Shown in pieces: positions 4,080-11,111 of a stretch of 16,480 nucleotides of DNA (the stretch's first letter is position 1; each line of letters starts with the position of its first letter). The stretch comes from a bacterium (GTDB lineage: Archaea; Nanobdellota; Nanobdellia; Pacearchaeales; GW2011-AR1): contig JAUUWR010000010.1 in the NCBI GenBank assembly GCA_030588935.1, forward strand, positions 1-16,480, written 5' to 3'. Position numbers and translations under genes: made by a program. A model generated the notes under the pieces. The model did no database searches. It was not told where the DNA came from and saw only the letters and a program-made list of their open reading frames with translations.

Positions 4080-6656
4080 TTACCTATTCAATCTCTCCCC
4101 AACCCCCTTATACCCTTCAATAATAAAAAATCCAATTATGCATATTCCAATTATCTTCAACCAGTCATAAACTCCTAATGAAACAAAATAAAACAAACTA
4201 TTCATTGGAGTATACATAACCAACAAATGCAGACCAATTGAAATCAACACAGCATAAATCAAATATTTATTTATAGGAGACTTAAAAACAGACTTGCTGG
4301 TCTTGCAGTTAAAAACCAGAAACATTTGAAACATAATAGAAGCTGTTACAACCATTGTCCTTGCTTTATTTATGTCTGCCATATTCCAATAAAAAAACAA
4401 AAAATCAATTAAAATAGCTATAAAACCTACAAATAAAATAAATCCAGTTATTCCTTTTAAAATTCCTTGTCTGCTCGGCTTTTTTTTCATAATATATTCC
4501 TCAATAGGCTCTGAACTTAATGCCAAAGCAGGCAGGCTGTCTGCAGCAAGATTAATCCATAAAATCTGCAAAGGCAATAAAGGCAATAACTCAGGATTTC
4601 TCCAAATCAGCATAACTAAAAGAACCAAAACAACTTCTGCAAAATTAGCAGATAATAAGAATTTAATGAATTTTTTAATATTATCATAAATTCCCCGTCC
4701 TTCTCTTACTCCCTGAACAATTGAGGCAAAATTATCATCTAAAAGAACAATATCAGAAGAATCTCTTGCAACATCAGTTCCCCTTACTCCCATTGCAATT
4801 CCTATATCAGCTCTTTTTAATGCAGGAGCATCATTAACCCCATCCCCAGTCATAGCAACAATCTCATTTTTCTGTTTCAGAATATTAATTATCCTTAATT
4901 TATCTTCAGGGGAAATTCTCGAAAAAACACTAATCTCGCCAATGCAATTAAATAATTCTCTGTTATTCATTTTTTGCAGTTCTTTAGAATCAACAGACTT
5001 TCCAACAAGCCCAATCTGTTTAGCAACAGCTTCTGCAGTCAGCTTAGAATCTCCTGTAATCATAATTACTTTAATTCCTGCCTTATTGCACAACCTTATA
5101 GCATCTTTCACCTCAGGCCTTGGAGGGTCAATCATCCCCTGAAAACCAACAAACACTAACCCTCCCTCTGCATCTTTTTGCATTATATCTTTATGAAAAC
5201 CAGGAAATTCCCTATATGCAAAACCTAAAACTCTAAGTCCCTGTTTTGCCATATCTTCATAAACCCCAATTAATCTTTCTTTTTTCTTATCATCCAATTT
5301 AACCTTCTCTCCATCAATTAACTCATACTCGCTTTGCCCAACCATTTTCTCAGGAGCTCCTTTAACATAACTAATAAATTTCCTTTCTTGTCTCCTAACA
5401 ATAGACATCATTTTTCTTTCAGAACTAAATGGAAACTCTTTAACCTTGGGTTCTTTTTCAGTTAATTCTTTTTTATCCAGGAAATTATTTTTAGCAGAAA
5501 CAATCAAAGCTTTCTCAGTCGGGTCTCCTATAAAATAATCTCCATCTTCCCCCCTCTCAATCCTTGCTTTATTACATAAAACTCCAATCTTTAGCAAAAG
5601 CCCTTTCTCTTTTTCAGGGTTCAGCTTCCCATTAGTATAAATTGAAACAACTTTCATTTCTCCTTCAGTCATAGTTCCTGTCTTATCTGCACAAATCACT
5701 GTTGTTCTCCCTAAAGTCTCAGAAGCAGGCAATTTCCTGACTAAAACTTTATTTTTTAACATTCTTCTTGTTGCAAATGCAAACCCTAATGATATAACAG
5801 CTGGAAGCCCTTCTGGAATTGCAGAAACAGCTAAGCTAACTGCAACTAAAAAAGACTGAAAAATCTCCACACCATCTAAAATCAATAACCCTACTATTAT
5901 TGCTGACAAAATTAAAATAAAAATTCCAATTCTCTTTGCAAAAATATCCAGCTTTTCTTTAAAAGGATTTTTCTCAGCTTTGACTTCCTGAACCAAGCCT
6001 GAAATTTTTCCTAACTCAGTTTTCATTCCTGTATTCACGACAATTGCTTTTGCACTGCCAAAAACAACAGTTGTTCCCTGATAAACCATGTTTAATCTAT
6101 CAGCCAAGGGTGCAGAAGAGTTTAGTTTCTTGTAAACTTTTTCTTCTGCAACACTCTCTCCTGTCAAGGCAGATTCATTAACTTTTAAACCATTTAAACT
6201 TAAGATTCTGGCATCAGCCATAATTTTGTCCCCCTCGCTCAAAACCAAAATATCTCCAGGAACTATTTTCTTAGAATCAATATTCATCACTTTTCCATCT
6301 CGCAAAACTTTTGCCTGAGGAACCATTATTTTCTTCAACTTTTCAATCGCTTTTTCAGCTTTATATTCCTGAGAAAACCCTAAACCAGCATTCAATAAAA
6401 TAATTGCAAAAATAACAACTGCGTCAATAACTGATTTCATAAAAACAGAAAGCACAGCTGCAAAAATCAAAATAATAATTAAAAAAGATTTAAATTGATT
6501 AAGAAAAACTTTCACAGCATCAAAATGCCTTGTTTTAATTAATTTATTTTCCCCATATTTTTTTAACCTCTCAGCAGCCTCTTCTCTGCCTAAACCTTCC
6601 TCATCAGAATCAAATTCTTCTAAAACCTCTTTTGTAGATGATGCATGGTAATCCAT
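4080..6656 (-). CDS. P-type cation-transporting ATPase, calcium (type II) family
   Basis: An 858-aa ATP-driven cation pump of the membrane. In order: N-terminal cation-ATPase domain (1-70); actuator with TGES at 165-168; M4 motif PEGLP at 281-285; phosphorylation site DKTGTMT with Asp324; nucleotide-binding KGAPE at 432-436; TGD at 534-536; hinge TGDGVND at 603-609; and a C-terminal six-helix bundle. By comparison with SERCA, the ion ligands E282 (M4), N671 and E674 (M5), N702 and D706 (M6) are kept. The M6 Thr is Ala705, and the M8 Glu position is Gln777 (MFQMF), as in plasma-membrane calcium pumps that carry one ion. Calcium is likely, but another divalent or monovalent ion is possible. The start at 6656 fits the N-terminal domain; a TTTTTTAAG box lies about 26 bp upstream. 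Confidence 0.93.
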   Translation of the reverse strand: MDYHASSTKEVLEEFDSDEEGLGREEAAERLKKYGENKLIKTRHFDAVKVFLNQFKSFLIIILIFAAVLSVFMKSVIDAVVIFAIILLNAGLGFSQEYKAEKAIEKLKKIMVPQAKVLRDGKVMNIDSKKIVPGDILVLSEGDKIMADARILSLNGLKVNESALTGESVAEEKVYKKLNSSAPLADRLNMVYQGTTVVFGSAKAIVVNTGMKTELGKISGLVQEVKAEKNPFKEKLDIFAKRIGIFILILSAIIVGLLILDGVEIFQSFLVAVSLAVSAIPEGLPAVISLGFAFATRRMLKNKVLVRKLPASETLGRTTVICADKTGTMTEGEMKVVSIYTNGKLNPEKEKGLLLKIGVLCNKARIERGEDGDYFIGDPTEKALIVSAKNNFLDKKELTEKEPKVKEFPFSSERKMMSIVRRQERKFISYVKGAPEKMVGQSEYELIDGEKVKLDDKKKERLIGVYEDMAKQGLRVLGFAYREFPGFHKDIMQKDAEGGLVFVGFQGMIDPPRPEVKDAIRLCNKAGIKVIMITGDSKLTAEAVAKQIGLVGKSVDSKELQKMNNRELFNCIGEISVFSRISPEDKLRIINILKQKNEIVAMTGDGVNDAPALKRADIGIAMGVRGTDVARDSSDIVLLDDNFASIVQGVREGRGIYDNIKKFIKFLLSANFAEVVLVLLVMLIWRNPELLPLLPLQILWINLAADSLPALALSSEPIEEYIMKKKPSRQGILKGITGFILFVGFIAILIDFLFFYWNMADINKARTMVVTASIMFQMFLVFNCKTSKSVFKSPINKYLIYAVLISIGLHLLVMYTPMNSLFYFVSLGVYDWLKIIGICIIGFFIIEGYKGVGERLNR

Positions 6657-6713
6657 AATATATTATATAAAGAACACTTAAAAAAGTTTACCCAATCCAT
6701 TAACTTTTAAAAC

Positions 6714-6777
6714 AAAAGATTAATCATTAGTAGTTTAAGCAACTCATTTGCATAACATAATTATTCATTAGATTCCA
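6714..6777. repeat. Possible partial intergenic palindrome, copy 8
   Basis: AAAGATTAATCATTAGTAGT at the left and CATTAGATTCC at the right resemble the family ends (compare CATAAAGATTCC in copy 1), but the GCTT...AAGATGAG core is only hinted at by GTTTAAGCAACTCAT. It lies in the gap between the ATPase start and the next stop. Weak. Confidence 0.25.
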
Positions 6778-6793
6778 AAAAATAAAACAAAAA

Positions 6794-7552
6794 TTACTCT
6801 TCAGGTTCACTCGCCAAAAAAGCCCACCAAGGTTTTTTGATTCTAATTATTTCTCCGTTTTCTGCATTAACCTGACTCTGGACCTGCATTTTCTTTTTAA
6901 ATATCCATAAAATTCTCGCATGCCTTTGAACCTGTATTTCATAAGCTAATCCTGTTTCCTCTGTTTCATTTCTTGTTCTTCTTTTCAAAGCAACTTCTTT
7001 TAAAGTAATTGTGCAGTTATTTTCCGCAGAACAAAATTTTAATCTTAATCTTTGTAGTGCAGTTTCAGAAGCAGCATCAGGCATTATTTTTACTTCTACA
7101 TCTCTTCCATTATTTAATTTAACTTTTAATTTTGTTTTATTTCCTTCTGTTTCTTCTTCTAATTCACAATCACAATCAGCAGAAACATTATTGACTTGTA
7201 GTAAAAATCTATTTTGAGCTAATTCTCTAACTCTAATTTGTTCTCCTGCTGGGCTTGTATAAACTCCTGCTTTAACTCTATTTCTTATTATTTGCCCTAA
7301 TCCTTGTTTTCCTTCTCCATTTTCTTCTTCTTCATCTTCTTCATTACAAACCCCATCATACCAATAACCACCAGCATCAGTACATTCAGAGTTTCCTGTA
7401 CATAAATCTAGATTATTAGAATCGCAGATTGCAGTTTGATTGTTACCATTAGTTGCATTATTAGTATCATTCTCATCAGCAAAAACTACAACAACTCCAA
7501 CTAAACCAACTAACAAAATTCCAAAAACCAACCCAAACATTAATTTTCCCAT
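6794..7552 (-). CDS. Secreted cysteine-containing protein, conserved-looking DPANN type
   Basis: A 252-aa protein with a signal peptide (residues 1-25; hydrophobic core GLVFGILLVGLVGVVVV, likely cut after VFA). An Asn/Thr-rich linker follows, then a cysteine cluster C43, C51, C57, C69 around GGYWYDGVC, and a run of Glu. Residues about 85-252 form a mainly beta domain with CDC (127-129) and C174/C180, ending in KPWWAFLASEPEE. Several N-x-S/T sequons (N32, N38, N122, N138, N179, N195) agree with an exported glycoprotein. I recall similar proteins with the same KPWWAFLA-like end in Pacearchaeota and Woesearchaeota, but know of no assigned function. The even number of extracellular cysteines suggests disulfides, possibly served by the thioredoxin-fold protein at the other end of the window. 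Confidence 0.8.
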   Translation of the reverse strand: MGKLMFGLVFGILLVGLVGVVVVFADENDTNNATNGNNQTAICDSNNLDLCTGNSECTDAGGYWYDGVCNEEDEEEENGEGKQGLGQIIRNRVKAGVYTSPAGEQIRVRELAQNRFLLQVNNVSADCDCELEEETEGNKTKLKVKLNNGRDVEVKIMPDAASETALQRLRLKFCSAENNCTITLKEVALKRRTRNETEETGLAYEIQVQRHARILWIFKKKMQVQSQVNAENGEIIRIKKPWWAFLASEPEE

Positions 7553-7570
7553 ACTATCTAATTATTTTTG

Positions 7571-7580
7571 TATTTAAATA
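7571..7580 (-). promoter_or_regulatory. TATA-like box of the secreted protein gene
   Basis: TATTTAAATA is centred about 23 bp before the ATG at 7552, which implies a leaderless transcript and supports that start. Confidence 0.45.
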
Positions 7581-7711
7581 TCTTTTGACGTCTCCAGCAT
7601 CAATCATCAAGCAAACTCTATTCCTTAAAACTCCAATATTAACTAAGTCATAAGATTTTAAATTATAGATTTCTAAACCTAATTAAATAAAATAAAAAAT
7701 AAAAAATAAAA

Positions 7712-7918
7712 TTATAACTTATTAGCAATTGCTAACACAATACTTACAATAGTCAATACAACCACTATCCATCCAGCAACAACAGTTATGATTTCTGGTA
7801 TATATGGGATTGTCAAAGCCCCACCAACCATTCCAAAACCTACTGCTAAAGATACTAAAATCCCTGTCAACCAAGCAGCCAAATTAACTAAATTTGATAC
7901 TGGTCTTCCTTGTACCAT
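7712..7918 (-). CDS. Small two-helix membrane protein (68 aa)
   Basis: A hydrophobic 68-aa protein. A short polar N-terminus (MVQGRPVSNLVN) is followed by helix 1 (about 13-37, GILVSLAVGFGMVGG) and helix 2 (about 43-66, ITVVAGWIVVVLTIVSIV), joined by a Pro-containing turn (TIPYIP), and it ends NKL. Glycine-rich hairpins of this kind are common as small membrane peptides in DPANN genomes; no function is known to me. Unusually for this window it has a near-perfect Shine-Dalgarno, AAAAGGAGGT (GGAGGT at 7926-7931), 7 bp before the ATG, and a leader of about 35 nt. Its promoter element at 7975-7994 is shared with the lipoprotein gene behind it. Strong expression is likely. Confidence 0.75.
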   Translation of the reverse strand: MVQGRPVSNLVNLAAWLTGILVSLAVGFGMVGGALTIPYIPEIITVVAGWIVVVLTIVSIVLAIANKL

Positions 7919-7974
7919 TTCTTTTACCTCCTTTTTTATTTTTAATTATTAGTAATATAAAAAGAAAATTGTTT

Positions 7975-7994
7975 TTTATAAATGTTTCTATGAT
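7975..7994 (-). promoter_or_regulatory. Promoter of the 68-aa membrane protein, shared motif
   Basis: The plus strand reads TTTATAAATGTTTCTATGAT; on the minus strand this is ATCATAGAAACATTTATAAA, a TATA box with an upstream element. It matches 8558-8577 at 19 of 20 positions. The next two genes therefore probably share a regulator or a common basal factor preference. Confidence 0.6.
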
Positions 7995-8000
7995 TAACAA

Positions 8001-8129
8001 AATGCCCCTGCCGGGCATCGAAATTAAGGCTATTTTTTTCAATGCCCCAACCGGGCAATGAAAGGTAAAAAGTTAAATGCCCCTTCGGTGCATTGAAGTT
8101 GGTGTGAATGCCCTAATGGGGATTTGGAA
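8001..8129. repeat. Cluster of four 22-23-bp AATGCCCC hairpin repeats
   Basis: Copies lie at 8001-8022, 8041-8062, 8076-8097 and 8107-8129, each beginning AATGCCC and ending near GAA. Most can form a hairpin: ATGCCC-CTGCC-GGGCAT is perfect at 8002-8018, and TTTCA-A-TGCCC-CAACC-GGGCA-A-TGAAA spans 8037-8063. The sequence AATGCCCC..CCGGG..TTGAA aligns to the 3' end of the tRNA-Glu gene (8824-8845). Spacing is irregular, so this is not a CRISPR array. The cluster fills most of the 243-bp gap between two genes. Confidence 0.7.
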
Positions 8130-8162
8130 CATGTAGTATTATAAGAAAACCAGAAAACTTAT

Positions 8163-8528
8163 TTACTTAAGAACTTTGATCCTATTAGCAGGGACTGTAT
8201 GACCTCGTTGACCTATTGCTCCTTTTTCAATCTGAACTTCAATTTTTGTTCCTGGCTCGATCAAAGCATCTATACTTTCTTTTCTCATATTTTTTGTTGA
8301 TTCAACTTGAAATACTTTTCTTTCATTTTCAGTATCTAATGAGAAAGAATATCTACTTTCCTTAGATGGATTCATAAAACCTCCTGCTGTTGCAGGCATA
8401 TACCTCTCACTAAAAACAGTGCCCTGTAATTTCATATATTTTGATGGTGCCTCCTTTTTTTCACATCCACCAAAAATTAATGGCAGAGTTACAATACCAA
8501 CACCAATTGCTTTATATAATCCTTTCAT
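8163..8528 (-). CDS. Putative small lipoprotein (121 aa)
   Basis: The N-terminus MKGLYKAIGVGIVTLPLIFG followed by GCEKKE is a signal peptide with a lipobox-like FGGC, giving Cys22 as the lipidated residue after cleavage. The mature part of about 100 residues is hydrophilic and looks like a small beta barrel: KLQGTVFSERYMPATAGGF, then RYSFSLDTENERKVFQVEST and GTKIEVQIEKG. No family is recognised; an OB-like fold is a guess. It shares its promoter motif (8558-8577) with the 68-aa membrane protein downstream and is flanked on both sides by AATGCCCC hairpin repeats. The Cys is the only one in the protein, which supports lipidation. Confidence 0.7.
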   Translation of the reverse strand: MKGLYKAIGVGIVTLPLIFGGCEKKEAPSKYMKLQGTVFSERYMPATAGGFMNPSKESRYSFSLDTENERKVFQVESTKNMRKESIDALIEPGTKIEVQIEKGAIGQRGHTVPANRIKVLK

Positions 8529-8557
8529 TTTAATCTTCTTATGGATAAAAAAAACAC

Positions 8558-8577
8558 TTTATAAATCTTTCTATGAT
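8558..8577 (-). promoter_or_regulatory. Promoter of the lipoprotein gene, shared motif
   Basis: The plus strand reads TTTATAAATCTTTCTATGAT, one mismatch from 7975-7994. The TATA part is about 35 bp before the ATG at 8528, so a leader of about 10 nt is expected. Confidence 0.55.
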
Positions 8578-8758
8578 GTAACTACTTTAAAATTATAAAT
8601 ATTATTAGAAATAGAATAGAAAATTATATTAACTCTAATGTCTTTTACTTTCTATAAAAATAAAAAAGATGCAAAAATGATTTTTAATTTCACATTCACA
8701 AAAGTGGAGGGAAAAACAAAATATACCCTAAGCTTTAACCAAAAATGGCCAAAGCTTC

Positions 8759-8810
8759 AATGCCCAGTCGGTGCAATGAAGTTATTTCTATGCCCCAACC
8801 GGGATATGAA
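8759..8810. repeat. Two more AATGCCCC hairpin repeats
   Basis: Copies lie at 8759-8780 and 8789-8810, 15 bp before the same sequence recurs as the end of the tRNA-Glu gene. Just before them, AAGCTTT (8730-8736) and AAAGCTT (8751-8757) form another stem with an inner CC/GG pair. The stretch 8529-8825 otherwise holds the lipoprotein promoter and no convincing gene. Confidence 0.65.
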
Positions 8811-8825
8811 GTAAAACTACTTCAA

Positions 8826-8898
8826 TGCCCCCGCCGAGATTTGAACTCGGGTCACTGCCTTGAGAAGGCAGTATGCTTGGCCACTACACTACAGGGGC
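8826..8898 (-). tRNA. tRNA-Glu (anticodon CTC)
   Basis: A 73-nt cloverleaf with discriminator A. The acceptor GCCCCTG pairs with CGGGGGC, and the D-arm holds GTGTAGTGGCCA. Anticodon stem CTGCC/GGCAG encloses loop TTCTCAA with anticodon CTC, which reads GAG. The T-arm is CCGAG-TTCAAAT-CTCGG. No intron and no encoded CCA. A TATA box (TTTTATAAAC on the minus strand, near 8930) lies about 35 bp upstream. The complement of its 3' end resembles the neighbouring hairpin repeats. Confidence 0.95.
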
Positions 8899-9042
8899 TT
8901 GACAACTAATTCAAAGAAATAAAAATTGTTTATAAAACTAACCATATATTATACTAAGAAAGATTAAGCTACTTAGAACATAACTCAATAGATTATCAAA
9001 TTACAAATATGAAAACCTAAATTTAAAAAGAAAAAGGTAAAA

Positions 9043-9291
9043 CTATTTCTTAAAAACCTTATAACCTTTTCGAACTTTCTTCTTAACCTTTATTCCAATT
9101 TCATCGCCTTTTTTTGCTTTCTCTACTTTCTCATGCTGTATCTGCATGCTCTTAACTGGCTGTTCAAAGTCAATTTCTCCTCCAGTAATCCTTACTGTGT
9201 CTCCAACTTTCAAAGGAGCCGCCAACTTAATCGCTGCAACCTTAACATGGTCAAAATAGTTCGAAACAGTTCCGATTTGTTTTTCTGCCAT
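9043..9291 (-). CDS. EF-Tu domain 2-like small protein (translation factor-like beta barrel)
   Basis: An 82-aa protein made of a single beta barrel like domain 2 of EF-Tu and related GTPases, with no GTPase domain. Evidence is the pattern IGTVSNYFDHVKVAAIKL, LKVGDTVRITGG, the characteristic VKSMQIQHEKVEKAKKGDEI (where GTPases have SIQ..H..V..A..GD.VG) and IGIKVKKKVRKGYKVF. Stand-alone proteins of this type, annotated 'translation elongation factor-like', occur in archaea and bacteria, often without known function. A TATA box at 9311-9320 supports a leaderless start at 9291. Full length, no anomalies. Confidence 0.85.
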   Translation of the reverse strand: MAEKQIGTVSNYFDHVKVAAIKLAAPLKVGDTVRITGGEIDFEQPVKSMQIQHEKVEKAKKGDEIGIKVKKKVRKGYKVFKK

Positions 9292-9310
9292 GTTTCACTT
9301 AAGAAAAACC

Positions 9311-9320
9311 TATATTTAAG
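9311..9320 (-). promoter_or_regulatory. TATA-like box of the EF-Tu domain 2-like gene
   Basis: On the minus strand CTTAAATATA is centred 24-25 bp before the ATG at 9291. It lies between this gene and the stop of the preceding small ORF, so the gene has its own leaderless transcript. Confidence 0.5.
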
Positions 9321-9329
9321 CTTTGTGGA

Positions 9330-9629
9330 TTACTTAGTTAGCCAAAGAGAGATTAAAGAATGTTTTTCTACATAAGGTAAGATGTTATTATAATAATCAA
9401 ATTCTATTTTATCAACAAAACCCGGTTGATAAAGCATTTTAACAAGAGCTCTTTTTATGTAATCAATTCCAAAACTCAATTTATTATTTAATATATAATC
9501 CCATTTTTCCTTAGGAAATTTTAATAAATCATCCATTAAAACAAGAGAAAAATATTCTTCATTATTAATAGCATTTCGATTAACTAGAATTGTTGCTAAT
9601 TGGCCTACCTTAAGTTTTCTAAACATCAT
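9330..9629 (-). CDS. Hypothetical 99-aa protein directly behind tRNA-Gln
   Basis: No family recognised. A soluble, probably helical protein with many aromatic residues (EEYFSLVLMDDLLKFPKEKW, FGIDYIKRALVKMLYQPGF, FDYYNNILPYVEKHSLI) and no cysteine, transmembrane helix or catalytic motif that I can see. The ATG at 9629 is only 8 nt past the tRNA-Gln 3' end, and no TATA box fits between them. The gene would therefore be cotranscribed with the tRNA and its mRNA released by 3'-end processing. The start could be the second Met one codon later. Genes placed directly after a tRNA are sometimes remnants of integrated elements, but nothing else here supports that. Confidence 0.55.
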   Translation of the reverse strand: MMFRKLKVGQLATILVNRNAINNEEYFSLVLMDDLLKFPKEKWDYILNNKLSFGIDYIKRALVKMLYQPGFVDKIEFDYYNNILPYVEKHSLISLWLTK

Positions 9630-9637
9630 TCTAAAAA

Positions 9638-9710
9638 TAGCCCCACCAGGATTCGAACCTGGGTCCTTCGGCCCAGAACCGAAGATACTTGACCACTATA
9701 CTATGGGGCT
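9638..9710 (-). tRNA. tRNA-Gln (anticodon CTG)
   Basis: A 73-nt cloverleaf with discriminator A. The acceptor AGCCCCA pairs with TGGGGCT. Anticodon stem TTCGG/CCGAA encloses loop TTCTGGG with anticodon CTG, which reads CAG. The T-arm is CCAGG-TTCGAAT-CCTGG. No intron, no CCA. A TATA-like TTTTTATAGG on the minus strand near 9737-9747 lies about 33 bp upstream. The coding sequence at 9330-9629 starts 8 nt after its 3' end. Confidence 0.95.
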
Positions 9711-9768
9711 TTAATAAAAAATTAATAGCAATTCCCTATAAAAATCTTCTTATTAATAATTTAAAGAA

Positions 9769-9879
9769 CTACTTCCCCTTCCTCTGCTTTCTTTTCTTCT
9801 TGACACGTCTAAGTCTCTTTCTCTGCCATTTCCATCTCATTTGGTGCTTTTTCTTCCATCTACGACTCGAACGTTTCAT
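9769..9879 (-). CDS. rpl41e: Ribosomal protein eL41 (36 aa)
   Basis: A 36-codon ORF, easily missed. ATG at 9879-9877, TAG at 9771-9769. The product starts MKRSSRRWKKKHQMRWKWQR and continues KRLRRVKKKRKQRKGK, almost entirely Arg, Lys and Trp. It matches the MRWKW..KR.RR.KR.RKK pattern of archaeal and eukaryotic L41, a single basic helix buried in ribosomal RNA at the subunit bridge. A TATA-like box at 9900-9908, about 26 bp upstream, supports a leaderless start. It precedes tRNA-Gln on the same strand, and the codons are less AT-rich than in neighbours because of AGA/AGG/CGT/AAG use. Confidence 0.88.
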   Translation of the reverse strand: MKRSSRRWKKKHQMRWKWQRKRLRRVKKKRKQRKGK

Positions 9880-9899
9880 AAGATGAAAAAATAGAATGA

Positions 9900-9908
9900 G
9901 TTTTTAAA
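9900..9908 (-). promoter_or_regulatory. TATA-like box of the eL41 gene
   Basis: ATTTAAAAAC on the minus strand is centred about 26 bp before the ATG at 9879, the same leaderless spacing as for rpo7 and rfcS. Confidence 0.5.
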
Positions 9909-9944
9909 TGTTTTTAAAACAAAATCATCAACAAATAAATATCA

Positions 9945-10022
9945 ATATCTTATAAAATATAACGCTTAGAAGATGGTATGCTTAAGCTCTTCATCTAAAT
10001 AATATAATCATTCATAAGATTC
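9945..10022. repeat. Dispersed intergenic palindrome, copy 9
   Basis: The left end is ATATCTTATAAAATATAACG followed by CTTAGAAGATGG. The right end read inverted is GAATCTTATGAATGATTATA, then TTTAGATGAAGAGC. The centre GCTTAAGC is itself a palindrome. It lies in the divergent gap between eL41 and rfcS, which argues against the family being simple transcription terminators. Confidence 0.65.
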
Positions 10023-10073
10023 TAGATAAAAGATTAACAGATTATAAAGATTAGATAATAAAACATAATAATC

Positions 10074-10083
10074 TTTATAAAAC
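10074..10083 (+). promoter_or_regulatory. TATA box of rfcS
   Basis: TTTATAAAAC is centred 25 bp before the rfcS ATG at 10103, predicting a leaderless mRNA for the clamp-loader cluster. Confidence 0.55.
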
Positions 10084-10102
10084 ATTTTAGCCATCTTTCA
10101 AA

Positions 10103-11110
10103 ATGGAACTTCTAAACAATCAAGAATCAAAAAAACAACCAGATTATAAAACTTCAGAAATCTGGACTGAAAAATACCGCCCAAAAAAATTTGAAGAGCT
10201 TGTCGGACAGGACGATATTATAAAAAAAGTCCAGAACCTGACAAAAGCATTAAACATCCCCCACTTATTATTCGCAGGTCCAGCAGGAACAGGAAAATCA
10301 ACTCTTGCTTTAATTGTTGTAAAAGAATTATTTGGTCCTAGTTGGAGAGAAAACTATCTTGAATTGAACGCGAGCGATGAAAGAGGAATTGATGTTGTAA
10401 GGCAAAAAGTAAAAGACTTTGCAAGAACAAAAGCTCTTGGAAATGTTCCTTTCAAAGTAATTTTCCTAGACGAAGCAGATGCTCTAACAAAAGAAGCTCA
10501 GCAGGCACTAAGAAGAACAATGGAAAATTATACAACAACCTGTAGGTTTGTTATGTCATGTAATTATTCTTCAAAAATTATTGACCCAATTCAGTCAAGA
10601 TGCGCGATTTTTAGGTTCAAGCTCTTAGAAAAAAAAGACATTGAAAAAAGAGTAAGGTTAATTGTAGAAAAAGAAAACCTTCAAATTTCTGACCAAACAA
10701 TAGAAGCCCTATATGAAGCAAGTGAAGGAGACTGCAGAAGAGTTATCAACCTTCTCCAAGCAAGCGCATCAATCTCACCAACAATCACAAAAGAATTAGT
10801 CAACACATTAATTTCAACTGCCAAACCAGCAGATATAAAAATAGTCTTAGAATATGCCTTATCAGGGGATTTCTTAAAATCAAAAGAAAAATTATTAGAT
10901 GTTATGTTAAAAGAGTCTATTGCAGGAACAGATATAATCAAGGCAATTCAAAAAGAAATCTGGAATCTGCAGATAGATGATGAATTGAAAGTCAGGCTAA
11001 CAGAAAAAACAGGTGAAACCGAGTTCAGGATGACAGAAGGGAGTGATGAATTTATTCAATTGGAATCTCTTTTAGCAAGTCTTGTCCTTGCTGGTAAGGG
11101 GTTGAAGTAA
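10103..11110 (+). CDS. rfcS: Replication factor C small subunit (clamp loader)
   Basis: A 335-aa AAA+ ATPase that with RfcL loads the PCNA sliding clamp onto primed DNA. Features: RFC box I region WTEKYRPKKFEELVGQ (21-36); Walker A GPAGTGKST (59-67); LNASDERGIDVVR (88-100); Walker B VIFLDEAD (119-126); sensor 1 FVMSCNYSSK (149-158); the SRC arginine-finger motif (165-167); sensor 2 around EGDCRRVINLLQ (208-219); and a C-terminal collar domain. Length is normal (320-340 aa). The first 20 residues form a short variable extension. It is the first gene of a rightward cluster that reaches rfcL after two small genes; the HD gene begins 1 bp after its stop. Confidence 0.97.
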   Translation: MELLNNQESKKQPDYKTSEIWTEKYRPKKFEELVGQDDIIKKVQNLTKALNIPHLLFAGPAGTGKSTLALIVVKELFGPSWRENYLELNASDERGIDVVRQKVKDFARTKALGNVPFKVIFLDEADALTKEAQQALRRTMENYTTTCRFVMSCNYSSKIIDPIQSRCAIFRFKLLEKKDIEKRVRLIVEKENLQISDQTIEALYEASEGDCRRVINLLQASASISPTITKELVNTLISTAKPADIKIVLEYALSGDFLKSKEKLLDVMLKESIAGTDIIKAIQKEIWNLQIDDELKVRLTEKTGETEFRMTEGSDEFIQLESLLASLVLAGKGLK

Positions 11111-11111
11111 A

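Noticed and set aside
8638..8814. A 58-codon plus-strand ORF (MSFTFYKNKKDAKMIFNFTF...) in which the hairpin repeats would encode CPVGAMK and CPNRDMK
   Set aside because: Its end is made of the dispersed repeats, the other copies are in different frames with early stops, and there is no convincing ribosome-binding site. A chance frame is more likely.
8001..8845. Reading the AATGCCCC repeats as a CRISPR array
   Set aside because: Spacings are irregular (about 10-19 bp, then over 600 bp), repeats are only about 22 bp and divergent, and no cas gene is present.
9330..9710. Integrated element at tRNA-Gln or tRNA-Glu
   Set aside because: No integrase, no direct repeat of a full tRNA 3' end elsewhere in the window, and flanking genes are ordinary archaeal genes.
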